The notes beneath the pieces are model-generated. The model did not search any database and was not told the origin of the DNA. It saw only the letters and a list, made by a program, of their open reading frames with translations. The position numbers and the translations under genes were made by a program. A stretch of 64,000 nucleotides of DNA from an uncultured Dehalococcoidia bacterium (lineage in GTDB: Bacteria > Chloroflexota > Dehalococcoidia > Lucifugimonadales > GCA-2712585): positions 1,969,697 to 2,033,696 of the forward strand of contig OY282371.1 of NCBI GenBank assembly GCA_958295715.1. The letters are read 5' to 3'. Below, one piece after another: positions 41,499 through 52,781 of the stretch (positions within the stretch are counted from its first letter, which is position 1; the number at the start of each line of letters is the position of its first letter).

Positions 41499-42629
41499 CT
41501 AAGTTCCGGTGAAGGCGTCCTTCAACTTATCCAGTATGCCCTTGTCCTTGCCGTCCTGGTGGTCGTTCCAAGACATCGCCCTGGCCAGGTCGTCCAAGGC
41601 CTCTCGCTGCTCAGCGTTCAGTTTGGTGGGAACCTCCAGGGTCAGCCGCACGAGAACGTCGCCCCGCCTGTGGTTCCTAATGTGGGGCATACCCTTGCCC
41701 TTTATGGAAAGCACGCTGCCCGGCTGCGCGCCCGCCGGCACCTTGATGGACTCGCTGCCGCCGATGATGGGAATGGTGACCTCGGCGCCGAGGGCCGCCT
41801 GAGCGAAGTTGAGGGGCAGGTCCATGAGCAGGTCGGCGCCCTGGCGTCGGAAAACGGGATGAGGGTCGACGGACACCTCTACGTACAGGTTCCCCGGCGG
41901 CCCCCCGTTGACGCCCATTTCGCCCTCGCCCGTGAGGCGCACCTGCATACCGTCCTCGATGCCTGCGGGGATGTTCACCGCGCGGCGGGTCCTGCGCCGC
42001 TCGGAGCCGGCGCCGCGGCAGTTAAGGCAAGGCTCCTCAACTATGCGCCCCTGACCCTTGCAGGCGGGGCAGGCCACCACCTGGACGAACTGGCCGAAGA
42101 GGCCCCGTTGGGAGCGCCGGACCTGGCCCCGCCCGTTGCAGTCCGCGCACCGGGAAACGTCGGCCCCCGGCTCGCTGCGGCTGCCCTCGCAGCGGTGGCA
42201 CCTCTCGGAGCGGTTGAGGACCAACTCCTTTTCCGCGCCTGAGTAGGCCTCCTCAAAGCTGAGAACCACCCTCTGACGCAGGTCGCCGCCCCGCCGGGGG
42301 GCGTTCCTGCCCTGGGCCGTAAAGTCTCCAAAGAAGGAGTCGAAGATGTCGCCAAGGCCGCCAAAGATATCCGACCCTTCGAAATCCCTGGCGAAACCCG
42401 CCTCCGGCCCCAACCCGGCGTGGCCGTAACGGTCATACCTGGCCCGCTTCTCCGGGTTCATCAGAATCTGGTAGGCCTCGTTGACCTCTTTGAACTTCTC
42501 CTCGGCCCCGGGGGCGCTGTTGCGGTCGGGGTGATACTCCAAGGCCTTCTTCCGAAAGCTCTTACGTATCTCCTCCTCCGACGCGCCTTTCGACACCCCC
42601 AGAACCTCGTAATAGTCTAGCTTGGCCAA
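41499..42629 (-). CDS. dnaJ: Chaperone DnaJ
   Basis: The Hsp40 co-chaperone that stimulates DnaK. The 376-residue protein has a J domain ([33 protein letters not shown], with HPD), a Gly/Phe linker and four zinc repeats: [24 protein letters not shown] and CLNCRGAG. The first repeat lacks its last two glycines. A long C-terminal substrate domain follows. Translation starts at TTG 42629 after an AAGGGGCGG site. A TATACT at 42663-42668 on this strand, with a weak -35, could be an internal promoter. Confidence 0.96.
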   Translation of the reverse strand: MAKLDYYEVLGVSKGASEEEIRKSFRKKALEYHPDRNSAPGAEEKFKEVNEAYQILMNPEKRARYDRYGHAGLGPEAGFARDFEGSDIFGGLGDIFDSFFGDFTAQGRNAPRRGGDLRQRVVLSFEEAYSGAEKELVLNRSERCHRCEGSRSEPGADVSRCADCNGRGQVRRSQRGLFGQFVQVVACPACKGQGRIVEEPCLNCRGAGSERRRTRRAVNIPAGIEDGMQVRLTGEGEMGVNGGPPGNLYVEVSVDPHPVFRRQGADLLMDLPLNFAQAALGAEVTIPIIGGSESIKVPAGAQPGSVLSIKGKGMPHIRNHRRGDVLVRLTLEVPTKLNAEQREALDDLARAMSWNDHQDGKDKGILDKLKDAFTGT

Positions 42630-42727
42630 GACCGCCCCTTACGCAAAGGTTTGAACTTTACTAGTATACATGGAAAATATGGCGATTGGCGCAAGACTTC
42701 CATCCGGGGAAGTCCCGGCCGCCGGGA

Positions 42728-43768
42728 CTAGTAGCGGCCGGAGGCTATCAGGTCGCCCATGTAGGAGGAGAGGAACCTCACGCCGCCTATGACGCTGGAA
42801 TACTCCAACCGCGTAGGCCCGATAACGGCCACCACCCCGGCCGCCTCCTCCGGGAGGCCGTACTGGCACAACACGATGCTGAAGGGCTTCAGGCTCTCCT
42901 CCGCGTTCTCCTCGCCAATGTGCACCGCAATCTCCCCCGTCTCGGGGACCTCGGAAAGGATGCTGTTGACCAGGATGTTCTCCTCCAAAAGCTCCAGCAC
43001 CTCCTGGGCCTTGCCCCGCCGGTCGAACTCCGGCTGCCGCAGCAGCAGGCGCAGCCCGTCGATGCTGTGCTCCTTGGCGGCGCTCTCCGTGTCCTGCCTC
43101 AAGACGGCCAGGGCGTCGCGGGCGACGGCCCGCTCGAAGGGCGTCAACCCCACGGCCTCCTTGGGCGTCTCCCGGTGGGTGAGGCCGGCCAAAGCGGAGG
43201 TCAGCTTGTTGGCTGAGGTGGTCAGGTCGTCCTGGTCCACGGGGTTCTCCAACGGTATCAGGCGCCTCTTGAGCCGGGCCTCCTCCAGCACCACTATCAG
43301 CAGGGCGAGGAACTCTTGGAGCAGCACCAGTTGAACGTACTTGATGCGGGAGGCCGCCATCCGGGGGTGAGTCACCAGGGCCATGTTCTGGGACAGGTCG
43401 GAAAGGGCCGCGGCGGCCAGGCTTATCCACGCGTCCGACTCCCTCTGGGACTGGTCGAACCGGGTCAGAATCCGACGCCTCACCTCCGCCGACGGCTCCG
43501 GGTCCTCCCCCAGCGTCTCAATGTAAAAGCGGTATCCCTTGCTGGACGGCACCCCGCCGGCGGACACGTGGGGCCGCACGATGTAGCCCTCCTCCTCCAA
43601 CTCCGCCATCTTGTTCCGCACCGTGGCGGAGCTCACCTTCACCGGCGACCGGCGGGCTATCATCTCCGACGCCACCGGGACCGCCGTTCCGATATACTCC
43701 TCAACCAGCGTCCTCAACACCGTGGAGGCGCTCTTGCCGGGGGCCGCGCTGCTTTGCGTCTTTGCCAT
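42728..43768 (-). CDS. hrcA: Heat-inducible transcription repressor HrcA
   Basis: HrcA binds CIRCE operators and represses chaperone genes, releasing on heat stress. The 346-residue protein begins with a winged-helix domain (VLRTLVEEYIGTAVPVASEMIARRSPVKVSSATVRNKMAELEEEGYI, then RPHVSAGGVPSSKGYRFY). It ends with the family's EYSSVIGGVRFLSSYMGDLI. The ATG at 43768 follows GGGAGAGC. It is first in the operon, with dnaJ 98 bases downstream. A CIRCE-like site lies between its promoter and start. Confidence 0.96.
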   Translation of the reverse strand: MAKTQSSAAPGKSASTVLRTLVEEYIGTAVPVASEMIARRSPVKVSSATVRNKMAELEEEGYIVRPHVSAGGVPSSKGYRFYIETLGEDPEPSAEVRRRILTRFDQSQRESDAWISLAAAALSDLSQNMALVTHPRMAASRIKYVQLVLLQEFLALLIVVLEEARLKRRLIPLENPVDQDDLTTSANKLTSALAGLTHRETPKEAVGLTPFERAVARDALAVLRQDTESAAKEHSIDGLRLLLRQPEFDRRGKAQEVLELLEENILVNSILSEVPETGEIAVHIGEENAEESLKPFSIVLCQYGLPEEAAGVVAVIGPTRLEYSSVIGGVRFLSSYMGDLIASGRY

Positions 43769-43796
43769 CTCTGCTCTCCCTGCCGTGGGTGGGACT

Positions 43797-43823
43797 CTAG
43801 CGCCCACGCCTTAGGGGTGTCAA
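43797..43823. promoter_or_regulatory. CIRCE-like operator upstream of hrcA
   Basis: CTAGCGCCC-N9-GGGTGTCAA matches the CIRCE consensus TTAGCACTC-N9-GAGTGCTAA at 12 of 18 positions, with the exact 9-base spacer. It lies in the predicted 5' untranslated region of hrcA, 28 bases before its start codon, where CIRCE is usually found. The degeneracy leaves some doubt. Confidence 0.5.
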
Positions 43824-43827
43824 GGCG

Positions 43828-43856
43828 TTGACGACGCCTGAGCATGGAATTATACT
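43828..43856 (+). promoter_or_regulatory. Promoter of the bioY-like gene (TTGACG-17-TATACT), overlapping the hrcA -10 box
   Basis: TTGACG at 43828-43833 and TATACT at 43851-43856 with a 17-base spacer drive the plus strand. On the minus strand, TATAAT at 43854-43849 is a perfect -10 box for hrcA. The two -10 elements share bases, so the divergent promoters probably compete. Confidence 0.7.
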
Positions 43857-43894
43857 TCTACGGCTGACGCTCTATTCTCACCCGGGAGGACTGC

Positions 43895-44758
43895 TTGATA
43901 GCCCAGGAAAGAACAGCCGTTATAGCCCGCCCGTCCTGCGCCGGGCCAAAGGCGTCCGTATTCTGGGCCTTGGCCTTTGGGCTTGGAATCACCGGGGCCA
44001 TCTTTGAAGCCCTCTTCCCCACCGGCTTCAGCCTCCTGACCCCCTTCTCCTGGGGGGCGTTCCTGAGCGACGCCGCCAAGAACCTGGGCATAGTCCTATC
44101 CTTTGGCGTTGGGCTGGCCTACCTCAGCCGATTGGCCATGGCCGCGGCGACGGAGACATCCTCCAAGCCAATGCCCCAGGCCCTTGTAGGGCTAGTCGCC
44201 GCGCCCGCCTCCCGCACCGCCGTGATGCGCGACGCGGCTCGAATCATCGGCTTCAGTCTGCTTATAACCCTCTTCGCCCGCGTATCCATCCACTTTGGCG
44301 ATAACCCCGTGCCCATAACCGGCCAGACCCTGGCCGTGCTCCTCACCGGGGCCGCCCTGGGCAGCCGCCTGGGTCTGCTGACCACCGTCATGTACCTGGC
44401 CCAGGGATCGGCGGGAATGCACGTCTACGCGGGCGGCGGCTTCGGCCACTTTTGGCAGTTGGCCAGCGGCGGATACATCATCGGCTTCGCCGCCGCCGCC
44501 TTCCTGGTAGGCTTCCTGTCCGAGCGGGGTTGGAACCGGGGGACGCCCCTCCTCGTGGCCATGCTTATCGGCAACGCCATAATCTACGTGCCGGGACTCA
44601 TCCAGTTGGGACTCTTCGTGGGTTGGGGCAATGCCCTGAACTTCGGACTCTACCCCTTCATACCGGGGGACCTGGCCAAGCTCTACGTGGCCTCGCTGAT
44701 GGCCCCCGCCGCCTGGTCCCTGCTGCGCGCGCAAGGAAGGCCCGCCCTATGGAAATAA
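43895..44758 (+). CDS. bioY: BioY-family transporter with an N-terminal membrane extension
   Basis: Residues 110-280 match BioY, the substrate-binding membrane component of biotin ECF transporters: NPVPITGQTLAVLLTGAALGSRLGLLTTVMYLAQGSAGM, GGYIIGF, LIGNAIIYVPGLIQLGLFVG and PFIPGDLAKLY. The first 100 residues add two hydrophobic segments (about 20-60) and a hydrophilic linker not found in minimal BioY. No biotin operon or ECF ATPase is adjacent. Translation starts at TTG 43895 after GGGAGGA. The end overlaps the next gene by 10 bases. Confidence 0.85.
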   Translation: MIAQERTAVIARPSCAGPKASVFWALAFGLGITGAIFEALFPTGFSLLTPFSWGAFLSDAAKNLGIVLSFGVGLAYLSRLAMAAATETSSKPMPQALVGLVAAPASRTAVMRDAARIIGFSLLITLFARVSIHFGDNPVPITGQTLAVLLTGAALGSRLGLLTTVMYLAQGSAGMHVYAGGGFGHFWQLASGGYIIGFAAAAFLVGFLSERGWNRGTPLLVAMLIGNAIIYVPGLIQLGLFVGWGNALNFGLYPFIPGDLAKLYVASLMAPAAWSLLRAQGRPALWK

Positions 44759-45399
44759 CCTGGCTTGCCCACTCCTGCTTCCGGCTGCGCGGCGCCGCCG
44801 TATCCATCCTCACCGACCCCTTCCCGGCCTCTCTCGGCGGGACGGTGGCCGGCGTGGAGCCCGACATCGTGACCGTTAGCAGCATCCACCCCAACCACAG
44901 CGCCGTGGCAAGCGTCGACGGGGATTTCCGGCTGCTGGAGGGGCCGGGTGAGTACGGCGTCGCGGGGGTCTACGTCAACGGCGTCATGACCCCACCGCCC
45001 ACCAACCCCGACACCCCGCCCCCACCCCGCAACACGGCCTATCTCTTCGAAATGGAGGGCCTCCGCCTCTGCCATCTAGGCGACCTGGCCCACCCCCTTT
45101 CCAACAAGCTGGTCGACGACCTGACGCCCCTAGACGTTCTTTTCGTGCCCGTGGGCGGACGCGGCACCCTGCCCCCGGACCGGCTGAGCGCGCTGATTCA
45201 TAGCATTGAGCCGCGTATCGTGATACCCATGCACTACCGGGTTCCCGGGGCCGCCGTGGAGTTGGATACCATTGACGCCTTTCTCCGGGAGATGAGCGTG
45301 CGGGACGCCGAAGAGAGGCCCCGCCTCAGCGTCACCACCACCACCCTACCCGCCAACACAACCGTCACGCTGCTAAAACCCACCGCCCTCCCCTCCTAG
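44749..45399 (+). CDS. Metallo-beta-lactamase-fold protein with a degenerate metal motif
   Basis: A 216-residue protein resembling the UlaG/UPF0173 branch of the MBL-fold hydrolases: an N-terminal MEITWLAHSCFRL, an ILTDPFP strand, GPGEYGVAGVYV, LCHLGDLAHPLS and a C-terminal VIPMHYR. The usual HxHxDH motif reads HPNHSA here (IHPNHSAV), so at least one metal ligand is altered; GD and MHY sites remain. Its ATG lies inside the end of the bioY-like gene, so the two are coupled. Substrate unknown. Confidence 0.8.
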   Translation: MEITWLAHSCFRLRGAAVSILTDPFPASLGGTVAGVEPDIVTVSSIHPNHSAVASVDGDFRLLEGPGEYGVAGVYVNGVMTPPPTNPDTPPPPRNTAYLFEMEGLRLCHLGDLAHPLSNKLVDDLTPLDVLFVPVGGRGTLPPDRLSALIHSIEPRIVIPMHYRVPGAAVELDTIDAFLREMSVRDAEERPRLSVTTTTLPANTTVTLLKPTALPS

Positions 45400-46005
45400 C
45401 CCGGCCCCCCCTTCAGGCTTTTTCCGTCATTCCCGCCCTCCTTCCCGTCATTCCCGCGCAGGCGGGAAGGGCGCGTGCGCCCACTTAAGTTTTGAAGAGC
45501 GTTGGCTCTGCGTTGGGGTCTTCCCGATTCTGGCCCGCCAGCCGTCATCCACCTCCTTTCCGTCATTCCCGCGTAGGCGGGAATCCATCCCCCCCTTCCC
45601 TCGCCAGTGTTGCGCCGGCACAACCCGCGCCACGGCGCGCCACACCCCCCTCGCCATCCGTCCGTTCGGCAAGGGGCCGGGCTCGCTAAAGTCGGAGCCT
45701 GTCATAGCGATGTAGCCTTCCTGGATTCCCGTTTTCACGGGAATGACGGAAAGGAAGGGGGGAATGACGGATAAGAGGGCGGGAAGGACTAGACGGGAGG
45801 GGGAGCCAGGAATGGCGGGTGGCCCCACGCAACCGACCCGGAGGGGATGGATTCCCGTTTTCACGGGAATGACGGAATCGAGGCGGCGGCCAGGAATGGC
45901 GGGCGGTCCCACGCAACCGACCCGGAGGGGATGGAGGCACGCCTGCGCGGGAATGACGGAAAGGAGGGGCGGGTGGGCGGACGCCGCTCGGCCGCCCACG
46001 CCCCC
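45400..46005. repeat. Repeat-filled intergenic region
   Basis: About 600 bases without a gene. It contains an extended copy (about 45448-45512), a GCGTAGGCG-core copy near 45562-45590 and two GTTTTCACGGG-core copies (about 45722-45750 and 45847-45876). A damaged copy lies near 45935-45961. A 50-base direct duplication (CGAGGCGGCGGCCAGGAATGG and GGAGGGGGAGCCAGGAATGG, each followed by CGGG and CCACGCAACCGACCCGGAGG) lies around 45795-45930. Confidence 0.8.
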
Positions 46006-46010
46006 CACTG

Positions 46011-46049
46011 AAAAGGGAAGACCCCCCGGTTGGGGGGTCTTCCCTTTTT
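46011..46049. terminator. Bidirectional intrinsic terminator
   Basis: Stem AAAAGGGAAGACCCCCC / GGGGGGTCTTCCCTTTTT with a 4-base loop, T tracts on both strands. It should end the minus-strand transcript of the 1162-residue protein and any plus-strand transcript from the MBL-fold gene. Confidence 0.9.
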
Positions 46050-46073
46050 GGCTTACTTATGCAGCCCGGAGGG

Positions 46074-49000
46074 TTAGGGGATTATGACCCCGTCCTCGTT
46101 GGCGTACACGAAGTACCCTTGTCCGACTTCCAGCATCCTGCTGGGGTCATCCGTGGTTCCGGCGGTCTTCGTAACCTTGGCGAAGATCCCCGCCACGGTG
46201 TCGTAGCCGTAGGCCACGTCCCAGTCGATGTTGGCGAAGTAGTCGTTGGCGGGTACCGTCGCGCCCACCGCGCGCTGCTGCACGTCCACTATCGGAACCA
46301 GGTTCCAGCCCTTGTAGACCTCTATGGCCGGAGGCAGCACCGTGAGTTCGCTGGATGCCGGGAGCAGTATCTCCAGGTCCAGTTGGTCATCGGACACCAC
46401 CCAGTAGGCGTGCCGTGAGTCGATGGTCTCCAGGTTGCCCGTGAACTGCCCGTCGCTGCCGCGCCTGGCCACCTGCCACAACCCGGTGGGGTTGTCGTAG
46501 GTCATTACCAGGCTTATGGCCGTCTCTGCTCCGAACACGTCGTTCACGTCGCCGCTGGCCGGGTTGGCCGGTATGGAAACCAGGTTGGAGCCGGGGTCGA
46601 TGTGGACCTTGTAGGGCTTGCGCTCCGTCACCTTAAAGGCGCTGGTCCAACTCTGGGTGTTGCCCGCCGCGTCGCGTCCCGTCACCTTCAGGGTGTAGGA
46701 ACCCAACTCCAGGCTGCCGGGCCTCCAGATGTGCAACACGTTGTCTCTGCTGCTGAAGTTCTCCATGACGTCGGTCGTGTCGTATCCGGGGCCGTCCAGG
46801 GTAGCCTTCGTCAGCGTCACCGTGGCGCTGGTGTCAAAGTCGGTGGCGATGTTGTCGGAGACCGTGGTGTGGTCGCGCCTCGGGAAGTCCTCTTCGCCGT
46901 CGGCGATCGCGTCCAGACCGTATTCCTTGCCCTCGTTGGTGAAGGCTATCTTAAGGAACACGTTGGGGTCGTCGGTCTCGCCCTTGTCCTCCGGGGTAAA
47001 GGTGGGGGTGGGTATCCCCGTGTCCACCTCAATCAGGATGGGGTTGTCGTCAGCGATGGACTCGTTGTCGAAGTCCGCCGGGGCCACGCCCTTAACGCTG
47101 TCGATGCTGCCGCCCTGGTCGGTGCCGGTGACGTACACGTTGTACAGTCCGGCGGTGGTCAGTTCCACCTCAAACTCCCACTCGTTGGCCGTTCCTGTGG
47201 GTCTGCCCGTGCCGGAGGCCTTGTTTGCCCCGGTGCTGGTCTTGCACGGGTCGGTGTCGGCGGCCTCATCGCCGGATGACACGAGACAGTAGTCGTCGAA
47301 GACCTGGTTAACTTCAACGTTGGGCCTGCTTCCAAGCCTCTCGTCCGATTCAATGGTGACCGTAACGGTCTCGTCCGTCACTGGGCGGGAGCCGGGCATG
47401 GCGGTGCCGGTAACCGTCACCGTCAGAATCGCGGGCATCCCATCCTCGGCCGTTTCCACGTCGTCATCCAACTCGTTGCCCGCCAGGTCGGTAACGGTGT
47501 CCACCACCTCAACCCTGGGGGTGTCGTCCGGGTCCATCTCGGAAACGGTCAGGAAGACCCGGTTTTTGTGGTCCGCATGGCAGGTGACGGCGCTGGGCTC
47601 GTCGTTGTCAACCTCAAAGTCAGAGGTCGAAAAGCTGGCGCAGTCCATGTTCTCGCTGAACATCGCCATGACGCTGGTCCTGATGGCGTCGGGGCCTTCC
47701 TTAATGGTCTTCCCGTCAAGCCAGGGGCCTGCGGTGGCGCTCACGAGTCTGGGGTCCTCCTCGTCCACCCTGACCACGTAGGGGTCGCAGCCGGCCAACG
47801 CGTCCATGTCGTCTTCGTTTGCTGAGGCGTTATCAATGGGCAACCTCAGGTCCGACTGGAAGGGCACGCAGACGCCCTTGGTGGCGGTCTGGCTCGATCT
47901 GGTAAGGGTGAACTTCCTGTCAACCGTCAGGGTCTCTTCGTCGGTAATCGTCTCCACTATCCGGGTCTGGCCGGCGATGGTGAGGGTGTCACCAACGGAA
48001 AGGTCGGCGGTGAAGTCCGTATTGCTGGTGCCTTCAACCTCATCGCTGTCATTGGTGATTTTCATGCGACCGGCGATGGTCTCCTGGCCCTTCTGGTCGC
48101 TGAGGCCTATGTTGCCGGCCTGGTCCACGGCCCTAACCCACCAGTGGATCTCGTACTCGTCGTTGTTCGCCGGGTTCAGGTCGTCGCTTGTGCCTGAGCC
48201 GCTTCTGAAGCTGGCCGTAACCTCAAACCCGTTGGTTATGGAGTCCTCATTTTCAAAGTCCCCGCGCGTCACCTCAAAGGGGCCGTCAATCCAGCCCCCG
48301 TCCGTGTCGTACAGGGCGAAGATGAAGCTCATGCTGTCGTCGTCGTCGTCGTCGTCGAGAATCTTGGACTCCCCATCCCTGACCTCCACGGTGAAGTCCG
48401 GGTCGTCTTCAGTGCCCGCGGCGTTGTGGCCCGGGTTGAAGCCGTCAAAGGCCGGGGTAGCCGACTCAATGGTGACGGTGTCGCTGCGGGTGCCACTGGG
48501 GCTGGCGTCCCTGTACTCCACCCTCAAGGTGTCGCCCGACCCGTTGACCGCTATGATGGGAACGTCTGAACCGTCGGGGCTGCTTGTGGGGCTGGTCCGG
48601 CAGCCGCTCTCCGCCTCATCGCAGATGTTCACGGCGAGGCCGAAGACGCCGGTGGTCCGCCCGGTCTCCGTCAACGTGACGCCGATGCCTGTGCTGTCCG
48701 CGTTGCTCTTCAGTATCACCTCAGACCTCTTTTGGGCCGGGGTTGCGTCGTCGTCGTCCGCGGTGAACTGGGTGCCCACGGTGTTCGCGGCGCTGTGCCA
48801 GAAGAACACCTTAAACACGCTGTTGGCTCCTATTGCGCTGGTGTCCCCAATGTCCACACGCCCGTTGGCGATGTCTATCCTGACGGTGTATGTGGAGGGA
48901 AGCGACTTGCCATCAACGGTCGTCACCTTCACGTCCGAAGCGTTCACCAGACCGTCCGTGGAGCCGGTGAACCTTTTTCCGTAGTCCTGGTCGCCTTCCT

Positions 49001-49562
49001 TGGAAGAGTCATGGTCGGTATCCGAGCGGGCGTCGGAGTTGGCGGTGCCAAGAAAGGCTTCCGGCACTGTGTTCACGGCGCTGGTAAAGGAGCCCAAACC
49101 GCTGTCCACCGTGTATTGGAGGTTAGGCACTACGAAGGAACCCGTAGCGTTAGCCAATATCGCACCGGTGGTGATCGTTTCCGCATCCCTGCAGACGCCG
49201 CAGTTTTCGAGAAGGCCGCCCGCGGCAATCTCATCTTGCGCGGGGTCGGTAGGTGACGAGCCTAGGTTGCCCATCTTTAGACCTATCGCCTTAAGGGGGA
49301 CGTTTAGGTCTTGGTCCTCCACCTCCACCCAAACCCTAGCGTAGTCGGTGGTGTCGCCGTCAGCGTCTATCTCGTAGGGCGACGCATAGGGGCTGGCGTG
49401 GCTGATGCTGCCGCCGCGCCCGTCGCTAGGAGTAACAGCGCGGAACTCCGCGCTACCTCTGTCTGCGCTGGAAGGGGCCGCCAAAATGGGCAGAGCCCAC
49501 ATTAGCCCCGCCAGCAGGGTTACCAGTAATCCGGGGATTATCCAGGTCGTTTTGCGTGTCAC
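46074..49562 (-). CDS. Large secreted acidic S-layer-like protein
   Basis: A 1162-residue protein with an N-terminal signal peptide (TTWIIPGLLVTLLAGLMWALPILAAP). It is strongly acidic and rich in Thr, Asp and Gly, with a run of eight aspartates near residue 405 that could bind calcium. Several segments look like bacterial Ig-like folds (DPRLVSATAGPWLDGKT..., VDEEDP, SYTLKVTGRDAAGN). The C-terminal 150 residues carry two GWNLV-type modules (PGSNLVSIPANPASG, YKGWNLVPIVDV). No catalytic motif is seen. The GTG start at 49562 overlaps the stop of an 18-codon ORF. An S-layer or adhesin role is inferred from composition and size. Confidence 0.7.
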   Translation of the reverse strand: MTRKTTWIIPGLLVTLLAGLMWALPILAAPSSADRGSAEFRAVTPSDGRGGSISHASPYASPYEIDADGDTTDYARVWVEVEDQDLNVPLKAIGLKMGNLGSSPTDPAQDEIAAGGLLENCGVCRDAETITTGAILANATGSFVVPNLQYTVDSGLGSFTSAVNTVPEAFLGTANSDARSDTDHDSSKEGDQDYGKRFTGSTDGLVNASDVKVTTVDGKSLPSTYTVRIDIANGRVDIGDTSAIGANSVFKVFFWHSAANTVGTQFTADDDDATPAQKRSEVILKSNADSTGIGVTLTETGRTTGVFGLAVNICDEAESGCRTSPTSSPDGSDVPIIAVNGSGDTLRVEYRDASPSGTRSDTVTIESATPAFDGFNPGHNAAGTEDDPDFTVEVRDGESKILDDDDDDDSMSFIFALYDTDGGWIDGPFEVTRGDFENEDSITNGFEVTASFRSGSGTSDDLNPANNDEYEIHWWVRAVDQAGNIGLSDQKGQETIAGRMKITNDSDEVEGTSNTDFTADLSVGDTLTIAGQTRIVETITDEETLTVDRKFTLTRSSQTATKGVCVPFQSDLRLPIDNASANEDDMDALAGCDPYVVRVDEEDPRLVSATAGPWLDGKTIKEGPDAIRTSVMAMFSENMDCASFSTSDFEVDNDEPSAVTCHADHKNRVFLTVSEMDPDDTPRVEVVDTVTDLAGNELDDDVETAEDGMPAILTVTVTGTAMPGSRPVTDETVTVTIESDERLGSRPNVEVNQVFDDYCLVSSGDEAADTDPCKTSTGANKASGTGRPTGTANEWEFEVELTTAGLYNVYVTGTDQGGSIDSVKGVAPADFDNESIADDNPILIEVDTGIPTPTFTPEDKGETDDPNVFLKIAFTNEGKEYGLDAIADGEEDFPRRDHTTVSDNIATDFDTSATVTLTKATLDGPGYDTTDVMENFSSRDNVLHIWRPGSLELGSYTLKVTGRDAAGNTQSWTSAFKVTERKPYKVHIDPGSNLVSIPANPASGDVNDVFGAETAISLVMTYDNPTGLWQVARRGSDGQFTGNLETIDSRHAYWVVSDDQLDLEILLPASSELTVLPPAIEVYKGWNLVPIVDVQQRAVGATVPANDYFANIDWDVAYGYDTVAGIFAKVTKTAGTTDDPSRMLEVGQGYFVYANEDGVIIP

Positions 49563-49615
49563 TTCGCCTCCCTATCAATCTGAGTTTCAAGAACCAACCT
49601 GCCGGTATCTGTCAT
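49559..49615 (-). CDS. Candidate 18-residue leader peptide, coupled to the S-layer-like gene
   Basis: The frame reads MTDTGRLVLETQIDREAK, starting at ATG 49615 after an AGGAGGA site. Its TGA stop overlaps the GTG start of the large gene as GTGA. A strong ribosome-binding site on a tiny coupled frame suggests translation coupling or attenuation. It might be a chance frame; conservation in relatives would decide. Confidence 0.4.
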   Translation of the reverse strand: MTDTGRLVLETQIDREAK

Positions 49616-49865
49616 AGACCATCCTCCTATAGTCTGATGCTTTTTCGCACCAGTGAGGGGTCGGGTTTGATGTGAAAACAAAGGAAAAAAGAGTATTCCA
49701 TCCTTGTCCCCCCCTGGCGCGGAGTTCCCCAAGCCGCTGTGTGTCATTCCCGTTGACACCTTCCATAGATTATAAGGGCAAGCGGTGGGTTTAGCCACCT
49801 GCCCCTAATTAGTCCATCGGTACTCTACACAACCTTAATTGCCGTTGTCAAGTGGTATTTCCCAA
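49616..49865 (-). promoter_or_regulatory. Leader and promoter region of the S-layer-like gene
   Basis: On the minus strand, TTGACA (49851-49846) and TAGAGT (49827-49822) with an 18-base spacer form a good promoter, giving a leader of about 250 bases. A second TATAAT at 49774-49769 has a poor -35. The leader is AT-richer than its surroundings. No known riboswitch was recognised. Confidence 0.55.
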
Positions 49866-50454
49866 GGCTTTTGCAAGATTATACGCCTATTTTCGCCCTA
49901 TGCCACCCCCCTTTGGACGCGTCTTTTGAGGGAAAGGGGGCCGCTCCCTATCGCCGCCCCGCCAGCCTCTGCCCCTGCCCGCCATGCCGGCCATCGGCCC
50001 GCCCCGCCCGCCATACCCGCTCTTGCCCCGCCTCGTCATTCCAGCCTTCTCTTATCCGTCATTCCCGCCCCTTCCTATCCGCATTCCCGCCCCCTCTTAT
50101 CCGTCATTCCCGCGCAGGCGGGAAGGGCGCGTGCGCCCACTTTGTTTTGAAGAGCGTTGGTTCTGCATTGGGGTCTTCCTGAATTCCTGCCCCTTGTCCG
50201 TCATTCCCGTGAAAACGGGAATCGCGAAACCCTACATATCTATTATAGAGGTATGACTGTAACCGGCCAGGCCCTTAGGGACAGGAATGAGGGGAGGGGA
50301 GGGGGGATAAGGCCGGGATGAGGGGCAACCGGCCGCCTTTTGATTTTTGGCCGATAATCCCTTACTATTAAATATGCAGCGACACGGGCGGGTTTCCCCA
50401 CGCGGCCGCCCTTAGGCCGCGCAGAACACATTCAGGACGTGGATTGACACTATA
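49866..50454. repeat. Intergenic region upstream of ftsH with repeat copies
   Basis: Half copies begin near 50036. An extended copy lies at about 50101-50165 and a GTGAAAACGG-core copy at 50199-50222. The 50330-50380 stretch is AT-rich (TTTTGATTTTTGG, TACTATTAAATATG) and may hold the ftsH promoter. A TTGACACTATAATG run immediately before ftsH has no proper spacer and is probably not a promoter. Confidence 0.65.
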
Positions 50455-52397
<1,943 letters not shown>

Positions 52398-52401
<4 letters not shown>

Positions 52402-52664
52402 TCCTCCGACTCCTCCAAGGGCATCTGCCGGTAGTAGACGCCCCATCTCTGCATTAGGGCCTCCACCCGCTCATCCCTCTGGGCCGTGAGCTCGCCAAGG
52501 AACCCGGCCAGGGCGTGGCCCGGCAGCATCTCCTCAGAGCAGACCCAACTCTTCTCCGCCGGGGCCACGTAGACAAGGCCCCGCTGGTGCTTGCAGCCCA
52601 TCATAATCCTGGTCATGCCCTTGCCGGGCATTATGTTCAGTCCGTGGTTGGCCTCAGATGGCAT
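52398..52664 (-). CDS. Small unassigned protein convergent with ftsH
   Basis: An 88-residue protein starting MPSEANHGLNIMPGKGMTRIMMGCKHQRGLVYVAPAEKSW and ending in an acidic tail. Nothing in it matches a family I can name. The start at 52664 has a GGAGG site 10 bases upstream. Its stop overlaps the ftsH end by 4 bases on the opposite strand. Two cysteines (MGCKH, VCSEE) might be functional. The methyltransferase gene lies upstream on the same strand. Confidence 0.55.
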
Positions 52665-52781
52665 GGCTGGTAAACCTCCAACTATTGCGAATGCGCCTGC
52701 GGAGGCCGCCGTCTCCCCGCCCCCCGCGGCGTTATAAACCCCACTTTGCCGCCTTCCAGCGCGTTGTCGCCGGTGTAACAC

